DNA from: Copromyces sp. CBS 386.78
Lineage: Eukaryota; Ascomycota; Sordariomycetes; Sordariales; Sordariaceae
Assembly (NCBI GenBank): GCA_030685235.1
Contig: MU839163.1
Coordinates: 42,054-106,053 of the forward strand
Direction of reading: 5' to 3'
DNA length: 64,000 nucleotides
Within the stretch, counting starts at the first letter, position 1, and each line of letters begins with the position of its first letter. The notes under the pieces are model-generated. The model searched no databases, was not told the DNA's origin, and saw only the letters and a program-made list of their open reading frames with translations. Positions 1 through 10,470 of the stretch are shown here, in pieces. The position numbers and the translations under genes were made by a program.

Positions 1-760
1 AAGAGAGAGAAGCCAAAGATTCTATGCTCGATTCCATCATAGCTCTATGCATCTTCTGGATGGAGGCGGCACGCTTGGCTTTGGCCCTGGCCAGCAGCCT
101 GTTAAGCCTGTATTGCTCTCCCTTCTGGTTGTTGGTCTTCATGGACATTCTGTGGCGAAAAAGATCAGAAAGCGGATGGTTGTCAATCTCCCCCGTAGCT
201 AGGGCCGTCAAAGTCGCTTGGCGGTTACGCTCAAGCTGGGTAGTGGGAGGGTGCCTCTCAAACTCGGAAAGACGAGCGCGGGCGATTCGGGACATGGACT
301 TGGGGCTGGAGGTAGGGTGATGGCGGTGTCGGTGGGGTTTGTAATGTCCTGGGAATGGATGAGGGACTGGGCGTGGGCGAGATTGGCGGACGGGCGCAGC
401 CTCCTGGACCTGGGGTTGAGGTTGGAGGATAAATGCCCATGTAGATGTGCTGTTGACGACTTTTGGTCCCGCGGGGCTACTGGATGTGCTGGTGCCGGGC
501 ATGATTGCCTGGGTAGTATGGGTGGACGAGGATCGCGTCGGCGAGCTTTGAGTGAACATGTTTGTGACCCAGGCTGGTTCAGGGTAGCCGCGAGCAGGCT
601 TGGAGTGAACAGCGACATCAGCACTACTACCAGCCATGGGATGCATGGCGGTTGCAGACGACTGGCTGGGGATGATGGCGATGTTGAGGGTCGCCATGTC
701 GTGGATGACTTGGTCGGCGGTGCCTCCAGATTGGCGTTTTTTGATGTTGATCGGATCCAT
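1..760 (-). CDS. Partial gene for a basic, disordered orphan protein (C-terminus off the left edge)
   Basis: The frame from the ATG at 760 stays open for 253 codons to the window edge, so the 3' end lies outside. The N-terminus has a short helical motif (DQVIHDMATLNIAII). A Ser/Thr/Pro/His-rich middle follows, then a basic helical region (SMSRIARARLSEFERHPP, later RLNRLLARAKAKRAA). The order of features matches the gene at 1414-2142, including an LTAL..T....D.PLS..R.RM pattern near the C-terminus, so the two look like diverged paralogs. No catalytic domain is recognised. An in-frame stop lies upstream at 872-874 with no ATG between it and 760, which supports this start. Function is unknown. 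Confidence 0.6.
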   Translation of the reverse strand, partial: MDPINIKKRQSGGTADQVIHDMATLNIAIIPSQSSATAMHPMAGSSADVAVHSKPARGYPEPAWVTNMFTQSSPTRSSSTHTTQAIMPGTSTSSSPAGPKVVNSTSTWAFILQPQPQVQEAAPVRQSRPRPVPHPFPGHYKPHRHRHHPTSSPKSMSRIARARLSEFERHPPTTQLERNRQATLTALATGEIDNHPLSDLFRHRMSMKTNNQKGEQYRLNRLLARAKAKRAASIQKMHRAMMESSIESLASLS

Positions 761-1413
761 GTTGGTTACTAGAATGATTGAGACGGGAATTCTTCTGTCA
801 AAGTGGGGGGGTATTCGTGCGGCTCTTGACTCTTGCTGTGACTTCGAATCGGGGACTGCGAAGGTGGGTGGTCAAAGGAAGGAAAGTGACTCCATAGAAT
901 ATGATGAGGTGGTTGGGCGGGGAGTGTATGGTAAGTGCAAAGTGAATGGTAATCTAGTTGGTGGAGTCCCATAACAGACCCTGGAGTCGGTAGCTGACGC
1001 AATCCGTTTAGTCCACATGTGTTCAGGTTCTAACAGACGGGAGGAGAAAACCTTTACCTCAGCACGCTCCAGGCCGAACCCACGCGTACGCCAAGTTTTC
1101 AGGTTTCTTAAATTTCGCGGTAGTGGAACTGTGGATGATCTCACTGTAGGTGGCATTGCCGGCCTGAAGGCCGGTATTTGGAACGCGGCTAAAGATAAAT
1201 GGCGACAGGAAGAAAAAAACGGGAAAAATGAGTGCAGTGCCAAGTAGTCAGGGTTTATTTCCTCAGTCCTGCTTCGTGTTGGTCACGATAAGACCTTTGT
1301 AGCTACTTGGAGTATGCTGTGAGTCTCTCATTCTCTACTCCTTCCGATCCGTCCTTACGACACTTGACCCTGCCTGAACTTCAATCCGTCCCTTTCACGC
1401 CTTCCCATCCTGT
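761..1413. other. Intergenic stretch, nothing supported
   Basis: This holds the presumed promoter and leader of the leftmost minus-strand gene and the 3' flank of the next one. Open frames here have no coding character and no recognisable motif. Confidence 0.4.
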
Positions 1414-2142
1414 CTACTCCTCCATAGCATCCTCATCCTTATCCTCAAATCCACCCCCCACCAAAGCCTGCAATGCCTCCCCCCTCATTAAAGCAGATGT
1501 CACCTGTCCGATGTTTGCCAGTAGGCCCTGACGGTCCTGAGCTGCGGAAAGGCGTTGCTGGGCCTCAATCTGGGCCTCAAGGGCACGAAGCCTAGCAAGC
1601 AACTCTATGCGGCTCTCCCTCATCTGTTCAAGTCTCATCCTGTTGCGATCCCGCTGGGAAAGTGGATCATCTAGCATGGTTCTTGTAACAGCTGTAAGAG
1701 CCGGGAGGCGACTGTGGCGGTTGCGCGCGTTCGTACAGGTATGGTGGTGAGCAGCAGCACCGTGGTTGTGTCTGTGGCTGTGATGATGGGGTGCTGAGGT
1801 TCTGTGACGCCCCGAAGCTCGATGAGGACGTGGCCGGTTGCTCTCCACTTCCCCGGCTTGGGCTTGCTGGATGACTGTGTAGGTCGCGTTTGTACCAGAG
1901 CGAAAACCGAGAGCGGAAACAGGCATGGGAGGACGGGGAGGCAGGGTGGCAGGTCTGGGAGGTAGGGCGCTCGGCTGGGCTGGGGTGTCTGGCTGAGTCG
2001 GGGTGTTTGGCTGAGTCGGGGTGTTTGGCTGAGTCGGGGTGTTTGGCTGAGTCGGGGTGGTCTGCTTGGTCGGGGTAATGCTGAGTGCCTCCATGCCGTA
2101 GATGACCTTGTTGGTAGAGCGGTTCGGGTTTGGAGGCTCCAT
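1414..2142 (-). CDS. Orphan protein with TQPNTP repeats and a basic helical C-terminus
   Basis: A single open frame of 242 residues starts with ATG at 2142. The N-terminal motif NKVIYGMEALSI resembles the start of the gene at 1-760. Tandem TQPNTP units and further proline-rich sequence follow, then a His/Arg-rich stretch, then a long charged helix (RNRMRLEQMRESRIELLARL) likely to form a coiled coil, and an acidic tail (EDKDEDAMEE). The spacing LTAV...DDPLS..DRNRM is shared with the left neighbour, pointing to a duplicated, fast-diverging pair on the same strand. No known domain is seen; a nuclear or nucleic-acid-binding role is only a guess from charge. No intron is needed. Confidence 0.65.
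   Translation of the reverse strand: MEPPNPNRSTNKVIYGMEALSITPTKQTTPTQPNTPTQPNTPTQPNTPTQPDTPAQPSALPPRPATLPPRPPMPVSALGFRSGTNATYTVIQQAQAGEVESNRPRPHRASGRHRTSAPHHHSHRHNHGAAAHHHTCTNARNRHSRLPALTAVTRTMLDDPLSQRDRNRMRLEQMRESRIELLARLRALEAQIEAQQRLSAAQDRQGLLANIGQVTSALMRGEALQALVGGGFEDKDEDAMEE
1973..2062 (-). repeat. Five 18-bp tandem units encoding TQPNTP
   Basis: Four nearly identical 18-bp units occupy 1991-2062, and a diverged fifth lies at 1973-1990. Each adds six residues (TQPNTP or a variant) to the protein of the gene at 1414-2142, so length variation would keep the frame. Confidence 0.85.
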
Positions 2143-2366
2143 GTTGACTCGATGTTATTGTCGCCGTCGGACTATTGTGGGAAATGACAAAGGAGTTCGT
2201 TTCTGCGAGGATGAAGGGGTGTTGAGATGATGGTGGTATCTCGATTTGACTTCAAATCCGGATTCTTGTGTGTTGATTTGACTTCCAACCAGGGCTGTAG
2301 AAGTGGTGAAAGGGGAATAAGAGAAAACTTCGAAGCAAAGGGAGATATCGCAAACGGCATATCTAG

Positions 2367-2730
2367 GAGCGCGTTTGTTTCCGTACTGTTGTCGTATAAA
2401 CCCCTGTTCTCTCACGGCTGCCGTATAATTACAAAACTGTCTACATGCTCAAAAATGTCGTACATGTCGTACATGTGCCTCCTGCCCCCTGTAAGTGCCC
2501 TGCAAATTTTGGGGAAATCAGCGCATTCGACTAGCGCATATGCCCTGTAATCCCTTATAAGAACCCTATCCTCGTTGTTACCTCTCGTTCTACTTCATAC
2601 TCAAACAATTAGGTTTGGGAGTATAGCGGCTGTATAAGGGGGGTGTAGATGGCTGTAGGGCGCATGAGTGATGTGGTCCGAGCGTCTGCCGTATGAATTT
2701 ATACGACACCCGTACGGAAACAAACGCACT
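2367..2730. mobile_element. Non-autonomous inverted-repeat element (MITE-like), 364 bp
   Basis: The ends form an inverted repeat of about 34 bp with roughly 31 matches: GAGCGCGTTTGTTTCCGTAC on the left, GAGTGCGTTTGTTTCCGTAC read inward from the right. TAG flanks both sides and is a candidate 3-bp target duplication. No coding frame is visible inside. It lies upstream of the minus-strand gene at 1414-2142 and could affect its promoter. The superfamily is not certain; a 3-bp duplication would fit a PIF/Harbinger-type mover. Confidence 0.7.
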
Positions 2731-2846
2731 CTAGGTATAGACGATTCGCCATGGAAGTGAATGGTAAACCCTTTGGCGTAGTCTTGAGGTAAAAAGCTGA
2801 CGGAATAAGTTCGGCGTTCAGGTTTTTAAAGCAAGAGATTGAAGTA

Positions 2847-3170
2847 CCGTATAATCTCGCGAAATTCGTTTTCGGGAAACCGCTTTTCAGGCACATATAT
2901 GCCATTTTCCTGCCCGATGCCAGGCATATGTATGCCTGCCAACTTGGGTGGGGGAGATGTGTTGCCACCGCGGAGCACTGTAAATTCGAAATTATTATGC
3001 CCAGTCTTTTTCCCTTATCAGTCTGGCTGGGACTAGAGGGTGGGGCGCCAGATTTTACCCTCCTTCACAGAGGGTACGGTTGGCACATATGCTGTAATAT
3101 GTGCTTAAATCTGTACGTAAATGTGCCTAAAAAGCGGTTTCCCGAAAACGAATTTCGCGAGATTATACGG
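2847..3170. mobile_element. Non-autonomous TA-flanked inverted-repeat element (mariner-like MITE), 324 bp
   Basis: The terminal inverted repeats are 50 bp long (2847-2896 and 3121-3170) and match at 49 of 50 positions. They begin CCGTATAATCTCGCGAAATT. Both sides are flanked by TA (2845-2846 and 3171-3172), the duplication expected of Tc1/mariner transposition. No coding sequence is present. The near-perfect repeats suggest recent mobility and no visible RIP. It sits 116 bp from the element at 2367-2730. Confidence 0.85.
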
Positions 3171-3172
3171 TA

Positions 3173-4421
3173 GACATGGTATTTCTGCCACGCGTGGCTC
3201 ATCTGTGAGTTCATGTATTCTGTAGGGTGTGGTGTGCAGGCCAGGGTGCGCGAGATACTGGCTACATATAGCCTACAGGATATGAGGCGCACCTGCCAGC
3301 TCCAACATTCCGGTTTGCAACTTGGTTCGTTGACTCCATTGCGTCTTGGACAGACGATGGCTTGATGAGAAAGAAAGTAGTGGTTGGAGAATGGCTGGTT
3401 CTCCTTGTTGTTGTCGTTCTTTGGAGAGGGAGAGCCAGGAGAAGAAGACCTGGCAATGACTTTTCATTTGCCCTTCAAATCTTTATTGGACGGGGTCGGT
3501 CCTGCTCCGCTGGCTTTGGTTGTGCTTTTCTTTGTGGGGTCTTCCGCAGTGTTGTAGGTGCAATTTGCGGGGAAAAAGGCGGTTGGGAAGTAGGAGGAGA
3601 AAGAGCAAAAGGCAAGAACCAACAGTGTTTTGTCCACAGCCGGCGGGCAGGTGTCTGCTGCATGACGGGATGCGTCTTGGCATCAGTCGAAAACCTTGGT
3701 GCAGTTTGGGCACTCATCGAAGGCATCTGAATGTAGAATCCAAGGCACTGGAGGGAGTCAAGGGATGTATACAGCTTTTGCTGCCGACATGTTAGGGCAT
3801 ACTTGTCAGGGCTCGGAAAGGCGTTCTGTTTTGGCTTGCGTATGATATGGGTCGGGTAATCCGCCTGGCCAGGTTCCTTCTCCAGTTGCCCTTATTGTTG
3901 ACAAGGTCTGCATTCCGTGACAAAGTCAGTCTGTACCTAATCACGCTGTGTTTGGAAACAAATTGCCTTGGAGCCCCGTTGTAGTCATTCATTGTCTTCG
4001 GTACTGTGGGTATCTCATGATGAGAAAGCAAAGTGGAAAGAGCTAAGGTATGCACATGACATTGGAAGGCCAGAAAATGACGGAATGATAGACTAGCACA
4101 AGAACTCGTTCCCTCACTCCATAACGCCGTCGCGATGCTTCCTGATCTCAAATGCATTCTGCGACGCCGGCCATTGTGCAATCTCGCCGTAATAAACTTC
4201 CCCTTCGCTCAAAATAATCCCCATGATGCCGCTCAGAGCCATTCGCAAACCCAAAGCCAACTTAGCCAAGCCAGAAACTCCATATTCAGATGTCCTAATC
4301 CGCACCAGTCATTTATCCCAGACTGACCTATTCTGTCCGTTCTTCAGTTAATTTCCCCCAACCGTTCGCAACCTGGTATCCTCGCCTGTATCCCAATTCG
4401 CCGCGCTTCGACTCGTTGCTA
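3173..4421. other. Intergenic stretch, nothing supported
   Basis: Normal base composition between the inverted-repeat element and the 3' end of the next minus-strand gene. Short overlapping frames on both strands show no motif, splice pattern or repeat worth annotating. Confidence 0.4.
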
Positions 4422-5051
4422 TCAGTGCCCAGCCCTGGCAGCAATGACCGAAATCCTCCTTATCTGATGTACATATCGACGCTGGATCAGGAACAAGTTG
4501 CGGTGGTGCTCTTCCCTAGTAATGCCCACCTCGTCATCGGACCGCGCACGGTTGTTGACAGTAATTTGAGCCTGAGGCCCACGGTGAGCTCTGTTAATGT
4601 GGCGGGCCCGAATCTGGGCGCACTGTCTGAAGAAGCAGTTGGCTTCCTCAGGGCCCTGGCGAGAGTTACGAGTGCGAAGGCGAGCTTGGGCAACCCGTGG
4701 CGAGCAGGCGGCCTGGCGTGAAAGGATGTGGTTGATTGGGGCAGCAGCACCATTGCGACGTCGGTTGTGCACACGAGGCCACGAGGCATGCTGGCGGGAC
4801 TGGAGTGGGCTGCCGCTTTCGAGTGAGAGATTTCTCGTGCCAGTGATGATGTCGTCAGTCATGTCGACATCGTTGTTGCGAGACTCCTGGGAGGGAGTGC
4901 TAGCAGGAGAAGCAGCAGATGGGCCGGTGTCCTGGCGGGAGCTTGTGGCCGAGGTTGAAGACCGTCTCAAAGCTGGTCTGGGAGGAAAGGGGGCATCGCC
5001 AGCAATGACCAGCCTGTCAATGCGCTGGGTGATCTCAATGGTTGACTCCAT
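4422..5051 (-). CDS. Orphan basic protein, 209 residues
   Basis: One open frame starts with ATG at 5051. After a short N-terminal helix (TQRIDRLVIAG) comes a Ser/Pro-rich region with an acidic spot (NNDVDMTDDI), then a strongly basic Arg-rich half containing NRRRNGAAAP and the C-terminal helix RNLFLIQRRYVHQIRRIS. The plan of short helix, disordered middle and basic helical end is that of the two minus-strand genes to its left, although sequence identity is low. No known domain is recognised. It is the gene nearest the RIP-decayed block and is transcribed away from it. Confidence 0.55.
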   Translation of the reverse strand: MESTIEITQRIDRLVIAGDAPFPPRPALRRSSTSATSSRQDTGPSAASPASTPSQESRNNDVDMTDDIITGTRNLSLESGSPLQSRQHASWPRVHNRRRNGAAAPINHILSRQAACSPRVAQARLRTRNSRQGPEEANCFFRQCAQIRARHINRAHRGPQAQITVNNRARSDDEVGITREEHHRNLFLIQRRYVHQIRRISVIAARAGH

Positions 5052-6867
5052 CCTGCTGTTCTTGTTGTTAGGTGTTGAAGGTTGGGGTTTGGCGTTTGTG
5101 TGCTGTCACCCAAACTTTGGTAGAACGGTGGTGGGTGAAATTGGGTGTTGATGTGGTTGGTGAAGTTGGCAGAAGGAAAAATGAATCCGTCCGACCTTAA
5201 ATCGGTGGGAAGAAAATTGAGGGTTGAGACCCCATCATCCACCAGGTGAATGGGTGGGCTGCCTCGATCTCAGGTTCTAATCGGATGACAGATCTTGAGA
5301 ACCTGAACACCGATTTGAATGAGATCTTGTACGAGAGCCTTGAACTGGTTACCCGTCGTTCTTGGCGGCAGCTTCTTATTGTTCCCTCGCAACATCAGTA
5401 GACTGTACCATTCACTCAGCTTGGGCTAGTCTTCCGTCTGATATCTAGATCCCTGCACGGTGGGCTCCGGTTAATCCCTCCACTCTCATGGTCGATTTCG
5501 ATCGCAGGCCAAGCCAGACACTCACCTTTCTTGGGGGATCATGTTAAGAGCAATTGTTTCTATAGGTGGAAGCAACACTTCTCGCTCACCTTGGTTCATT
5601 GACGGTATATACTATGCTTTTGTTAACGAATGAAGTAACGTTTGTAGGCCATCTGTCCCTTGGAAGTAGAGGTATTGTCAAATGCTCCAGGTGTATCACA
5701 CCGCCGTGGGCAAGTTGAGCGGACGAGCTGAAAAGCAGAAGGCAGCAGGCGGACTTTCTGGTGATGAAGACGGGTAGGCAGGATGAGATATATCTCTGGA
5801 TCTGTTCCCCCCTACCATCGGCTTTCAATTCATCCCTGAGATGATGAGAGCAGTCGTTTGTGGTTTGGCATTTGGAAAAACACGGTGCAATCATCAAAAC
5901 TGATAACGTCGAGCGGTTTTTCTTCTGCAAGATGATAACATTGGAGATGTGGCATGCATTGGTAGCACCTACAGATACATCTGCAGAACTCCACGTGGAA
6001 AGAAAGCATCGCATCTTGGGGATGGGCTGAGACTAAACCTGGTATGCGAGAGGATGTGTGATGTATGTGCTCGGTGCCAAACAAGGGGTCGCGATGAGGC
6101 CATGTCAGACACTCTTCTGCTATTGCAAAACTTTTCTTTATTCAAACGTCAGGTGAGTTCTTATTGGTGATTCTCCTTCCATACCGAACGATGGATGACC
6201 CTCCCATTTATCTCATTCAAGAATGTTGGCTTGACATGCGAGTGTCTTCACTGCATTTCACCCCTTTTTCTTGACCCATCCCTGCAACTCGGGAAGTGCA
6301 GCCATGTTTTCGTGTTAGCACTTATGCACTGTAACCCCTGCGTTAGCGGGCTGCACTAACACTTACACATAGGTACCGTAGGTACTCTTCTTTCCCAATC
6401 TACTTAACGCAGCCCCACTACAGCCCCACTTATCCCCTTTTTGACTTTACTCGTGCACCGATATTTGGGAATCGGGACGAGTCGACCGGACGAACTCCCG
6501 AGCGGCCAGTCCCGGGATCTAAGAAACATGAGGTTGGTCGTCTAAGGTGAGCGCGCGTGAACATTGATATATGCACAGCTGATGATAATATTGCAGATGC
6601 AGTTTTCCGCTGGTGGTGTTATTCCTTGCGCTGAAAATGCAGTGTTGACATCCGCATGGGTGGCGTTGGCGGTTCTCGCGACCAGAAAATGCAAAATGGA
6701 AAGCTGGTGACCTGGCTTGAATGCCAAAGTGATTGCAAAAGGTTGGTCAGTGTTATCTCAGCGCTCAGACCACCTTGAGCTCACGTGCCAATGTTTCCTG
6801 TGCCAATGTTTCCGTTACCGCACATTTAATAATTTTATCGATAAATTGATTTGAAATTCCATTCTGG
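5052..6867. other. Intergenic stretch up to the AT-rich block
   Basis: No convincing gene is seen. Base composition is normal up to about 6.8 kb and then falls sharply. A small imperfect palindrome flanked by GTGTTAG and CTAACAC lies near 6315-6365. It is too short to call an element. Confidence 0.4.
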
Positions 6868-7062
6868 GCAATATTTTACACTCCGCTCAAAGAGGTCTGA
6901 GTTCAATACGTAATCCGAATCGTATATACCTTCACAAACCACCTAGTCGTCAACCCTCAATACTATAACTTCATCAAAATACATCGTATTACAATAATTT
7001 TAGTATAATTATAGTCGCATAAACGAGCTCTATTCAACGGTATCAATTTTTTTATCGCCAGA

Positions 7063-7460
7063 ATGGAGGACGAGTCCCAAAATGAAGACGCGCAATCCAT
7101 CCGCAATCTGCCCGCACACCCATTTCTTCAACATCATCGGAATCGCTCTCAATAAGGATAACCGCAATACCAACGCACCTCTTCCGCAACTGGCCATTAT
7201 TATACTTCATCAACAATTAACGAATCCTCCACTCTTTCTTCTATTCCCTCTAATATTCAACCCCCGGAACATTTGCGAGAGCTAGAATAGCCAAAACAAT
7301 TAGAACAACCACAATACAACGAGGATAACGAGGAGGATAGCGACGACTCTAATCAAGAAGATTTTAATGACAATAAGCACAATATTATTTAGGCAATCTA
7401 AAATCTCTTCGCGAAACTCCGTTCAAAGGTTTATTCTCGTATAAAACAAGTAATAAAATA
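7063..7460 (+). pseudogene. RIP-decayed 5' end of an element-encoded gene
   Basis: Reading from ATG at 7063, the frame gives a hydrophilic, Gln/Asn-rich protein start (MEDESQNEDAQSI), then an acidic stretch (EEDSDDSNQEDFND). In-frame stops occur at 7153, 7159, 7288, 7390 and 7399, all TAA or TAG, as expected if CAA and CAG codons were mutated by RIP. No frameshift is needed over this span. Downstream to about 10.1 kb the same strand stays AT-rich with many such stops, and no domain could be recognised. It may be a transposase or accessory protein of the 7-kb element; this is inference. Confidence 0.5.
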
Positions 7461-10244
7461 AAGGAGGGTCGAGCGGTTAAAAAAGTATAATATTAAGATC
7501 TTTCTTTATTAATTCATAAAATCTAGTCGTAGAATTATATACTTTACTAATTTTATATAATAAAAGAAGATAAAAAAACGTTTTAATTATTATAGCATTA
7601 CTTTTACGCGTTTATAGAATGGCCTAAACTATTATACTTTTGTATTGCGCAATAAAATATACTTATTACTTAAAGAGCCTTCTTTTAACTAGTTTAACGT
7701 TAAAAAGATTTATTAAAGTAATAAATAAACTACTATTATAAACTTAAATAATTCTTCTTAGTTAGAAAATACTTTTAAATAAACCTAGCTATCCTTTAAA
7801 TCTACAGCTCCAAATCTAGTAGCTCTACTTTTATAATTTATATTAATACGAATAAATAACTTCTTTTTTCCTTTTTTTTATTCTTTAACTAATATAGTAA
7901 TAGCATATAACCTTAAACGATATTAAAATAATCACTACTTCTACTAATAAGTAATAAGGTTGTATTATTTTTATTATTTCCTTTTTTATATTTAGTTACG
8001 CCAAGAAAATTAGTATATTTATTAGACGGGTTTTAAATCTTTATTTATTTATAACGGGCATATTAAGAAGAACTATATAAATTTTGTCTAGTATAAGGGT
8101 TGTATTTTCATATATAATATTCAACTATCTACTTAATATTATAGCCGACTAAGTAAAGTATAATTTTAAATAGGCAATACATAATCCTAACGGCGTTATT
8201 GTCTATAATAATTTCAATGTTAAAAATATTATTTGTAAATTGGCTAGAGGAAAGTAAAATAAAATAGTTAACCTTATTATTGCTTCTTTAATCTACTACT
8301 TAAAATTATATAGTCCGCTATCCTAGTTATTATTGAACCGAACTTAGAAATTTACGTATAAGATAGTAATTAATTATATACTATTTCGATATAAAAGTAC
8401 AAATACGACAATGCATTAGTTTATAGACTTTGCCCTTAAATTGATATTTTTTTGTAAATAAAAAAGCAAATTACCTATTTTTCTTATTATAAAATAAGTA
8501 AAGTATAAAGATTCGCTTTCTCTTTAAGTCGGTACGATTTACGAAGATAAGAGAAAGTTTGAAGGGGTTTATTATATTTACGAAGAGTTATAGAATAATT
8601 ATCTTAAATTTAATAAATTCGAGCTTATTTACTGGTTGATTCTTATCTACAGTAATTAAAAAATAATATTGTTTATTAAGTATATTCAATAATACGAATT
8701 TAAAGTTAGTAAGTAATAGGAATAAAGAAAATAGATAGTTCTAATCCTTATATTTTTTTACATTAAAATTAATTATATTAAAATATTATTCCGTTATTTC
8801 TAGAACGTTGGAGATAAGCTTTTTTCGACTATTATAATTTCTTTTAATATTTTCTTTTTTTAATATTTTAAGAATATTAAGAAAGAAAAGATCAAGTATT
8901 ATTAGGCTATACTATTAGTAATATATAGCTTTACAGTAAGAATCTTTACGTTTATTATTAACGAATTAGTTTAATATAAAGGTTTTAAAAACCTTTCTAT
9001 TAATAGCGTTAAGAATAAAATATATATAGTTTTTGTAAAAGCGGAAGGCGAGTATAAATATAGTTTACCGTAAATCCTAAATCGTATCTAGGATATAGTA
9101 TTTTTTATATAGGGTTGGACTAGAGAATATCCAAATATGGATAATGGCGATATTAATATCGATATTAATATTAATAGACTTATACTAAATAGACCTACTT
9201 TAGCCTCAAAAATCGATATTAAATTTAGAAGCTATTATAAATTAATATAAATAGTATTAATCCTTCTTTCATTATATAAAGCTATTAGAGCTAGGGATTA
9301 TAGCTTTCTTCGAAATATTATCCCTATTTTACCTATTATTTTTTATAGGGGTAGATCAATAAATTATAGCCTAGAAATACTATACTTTACATAGCTTCTT
9401 TATAATAATATATTTAATAAGAACTTTAGAAACGTTATTCTAAAAGGGGATTTAGTTTATTATACTATTATTAGTAGTAAGTATAAATTTATTAATCTTA
9501 TATTCGAATATTAGAATTATATTTATGCTATTAATATTAAAAATAATAAGAATTTAACGTACAACTTCGAAGTTACGCTTACCCGCCTTATTTTTAATTT
9601 TAACGTTCTTACTTTAATTCGAAAAGGTATAAAAAAGTTATAGGGTTATATTATTAAAAGTATTTATATTGCCGGCGACTTATTTACCAATATTATTTTT
9701 TATACTCTTAAATTGTATAATAACGGTATAACTAAGAAGAAGATTAGGCCGGCTACTATTATAAATATATTTAATATACTAAATATATATATTTTAGAGT
9801 AATAAACTTTAATAGAAAAGTTAGTAGATTGGAATGAGGTTATTCTAGTACTTATTAATATTGTAAATTAGTAGTATATACTAAGCATAATTTATTTTGC
9901 TACTTAAAATAGTATTATAGATTATAGTAATAAAGGAGGGCGTTTATTTGAGGATAGAGTTAAAGATCTTTGGGATTTTGAAATTAATAATATTAAAGAT
10001 ATATATAATGAAAATAAATAGTAGAATAAAGTTATTATTAAGTAAGAAGTTTAGCTATTTTTTACTTTATAATAATTACTTTAGTAAAAAGAATAAAAAT
10101 ACTAAAAAAAGGAGTTTAGTATACGGCTTATTCTACGTACCCTAGTCGAATTGCCTTATAAATACCCTATTGTAGCAATAAAATACCCGTTAATAACAAT
10201 TAAAAGATAGTACGTTTTATAGCGGGCTTATATCTCTTCCCCTA

Positions 10245-10470
10245 GTAACTCCCCCCCCCCCAGCCAACGGTCAGAGCCTACAATCAAGATTTTATACTGC
10301 GGTTAATAAGGATAGGGGATATAGTTATAGTTAGAGAAAAGACAGTTATAACAATTATAAATAGGATTTGAACAGGGGTCTTTACAATTTACAATACTAG
10401 TAGAGATATATAAGCGTCCTTATATACCGCTATACTATAGGCGTCCTTATAGTACCCCCCGTCGGGGGCT
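10245..10470. other. GC-richer island inside the RIP block with a tRNA-like segment and a hairpin
   Basis: A run of C residues near 10249-10260 opens a short island of higher GC. On the minus strand (about 10450 down to 10370) a TATAGTATAGCGGTA segment resembles a tRNA A box. GTTCAAATCC, about 55 bases further on, resembles a B box. At about 10455-10467 the sequence CCCCCGTCGGGGG is a perfect short hairpin. The direct repeat GCGTCCTTATA occurs twice. This could be a decayed tRNA-derived SINE head or a decayed tRNA. No full cloverleaf could be closed by eye. Confidence 0.3.

Noticed and set aside
872..1243. Minus-strand frame upstream of the leftmost gene
   Set aside because: It lies in the presumed promoter/leader and has no coding character.
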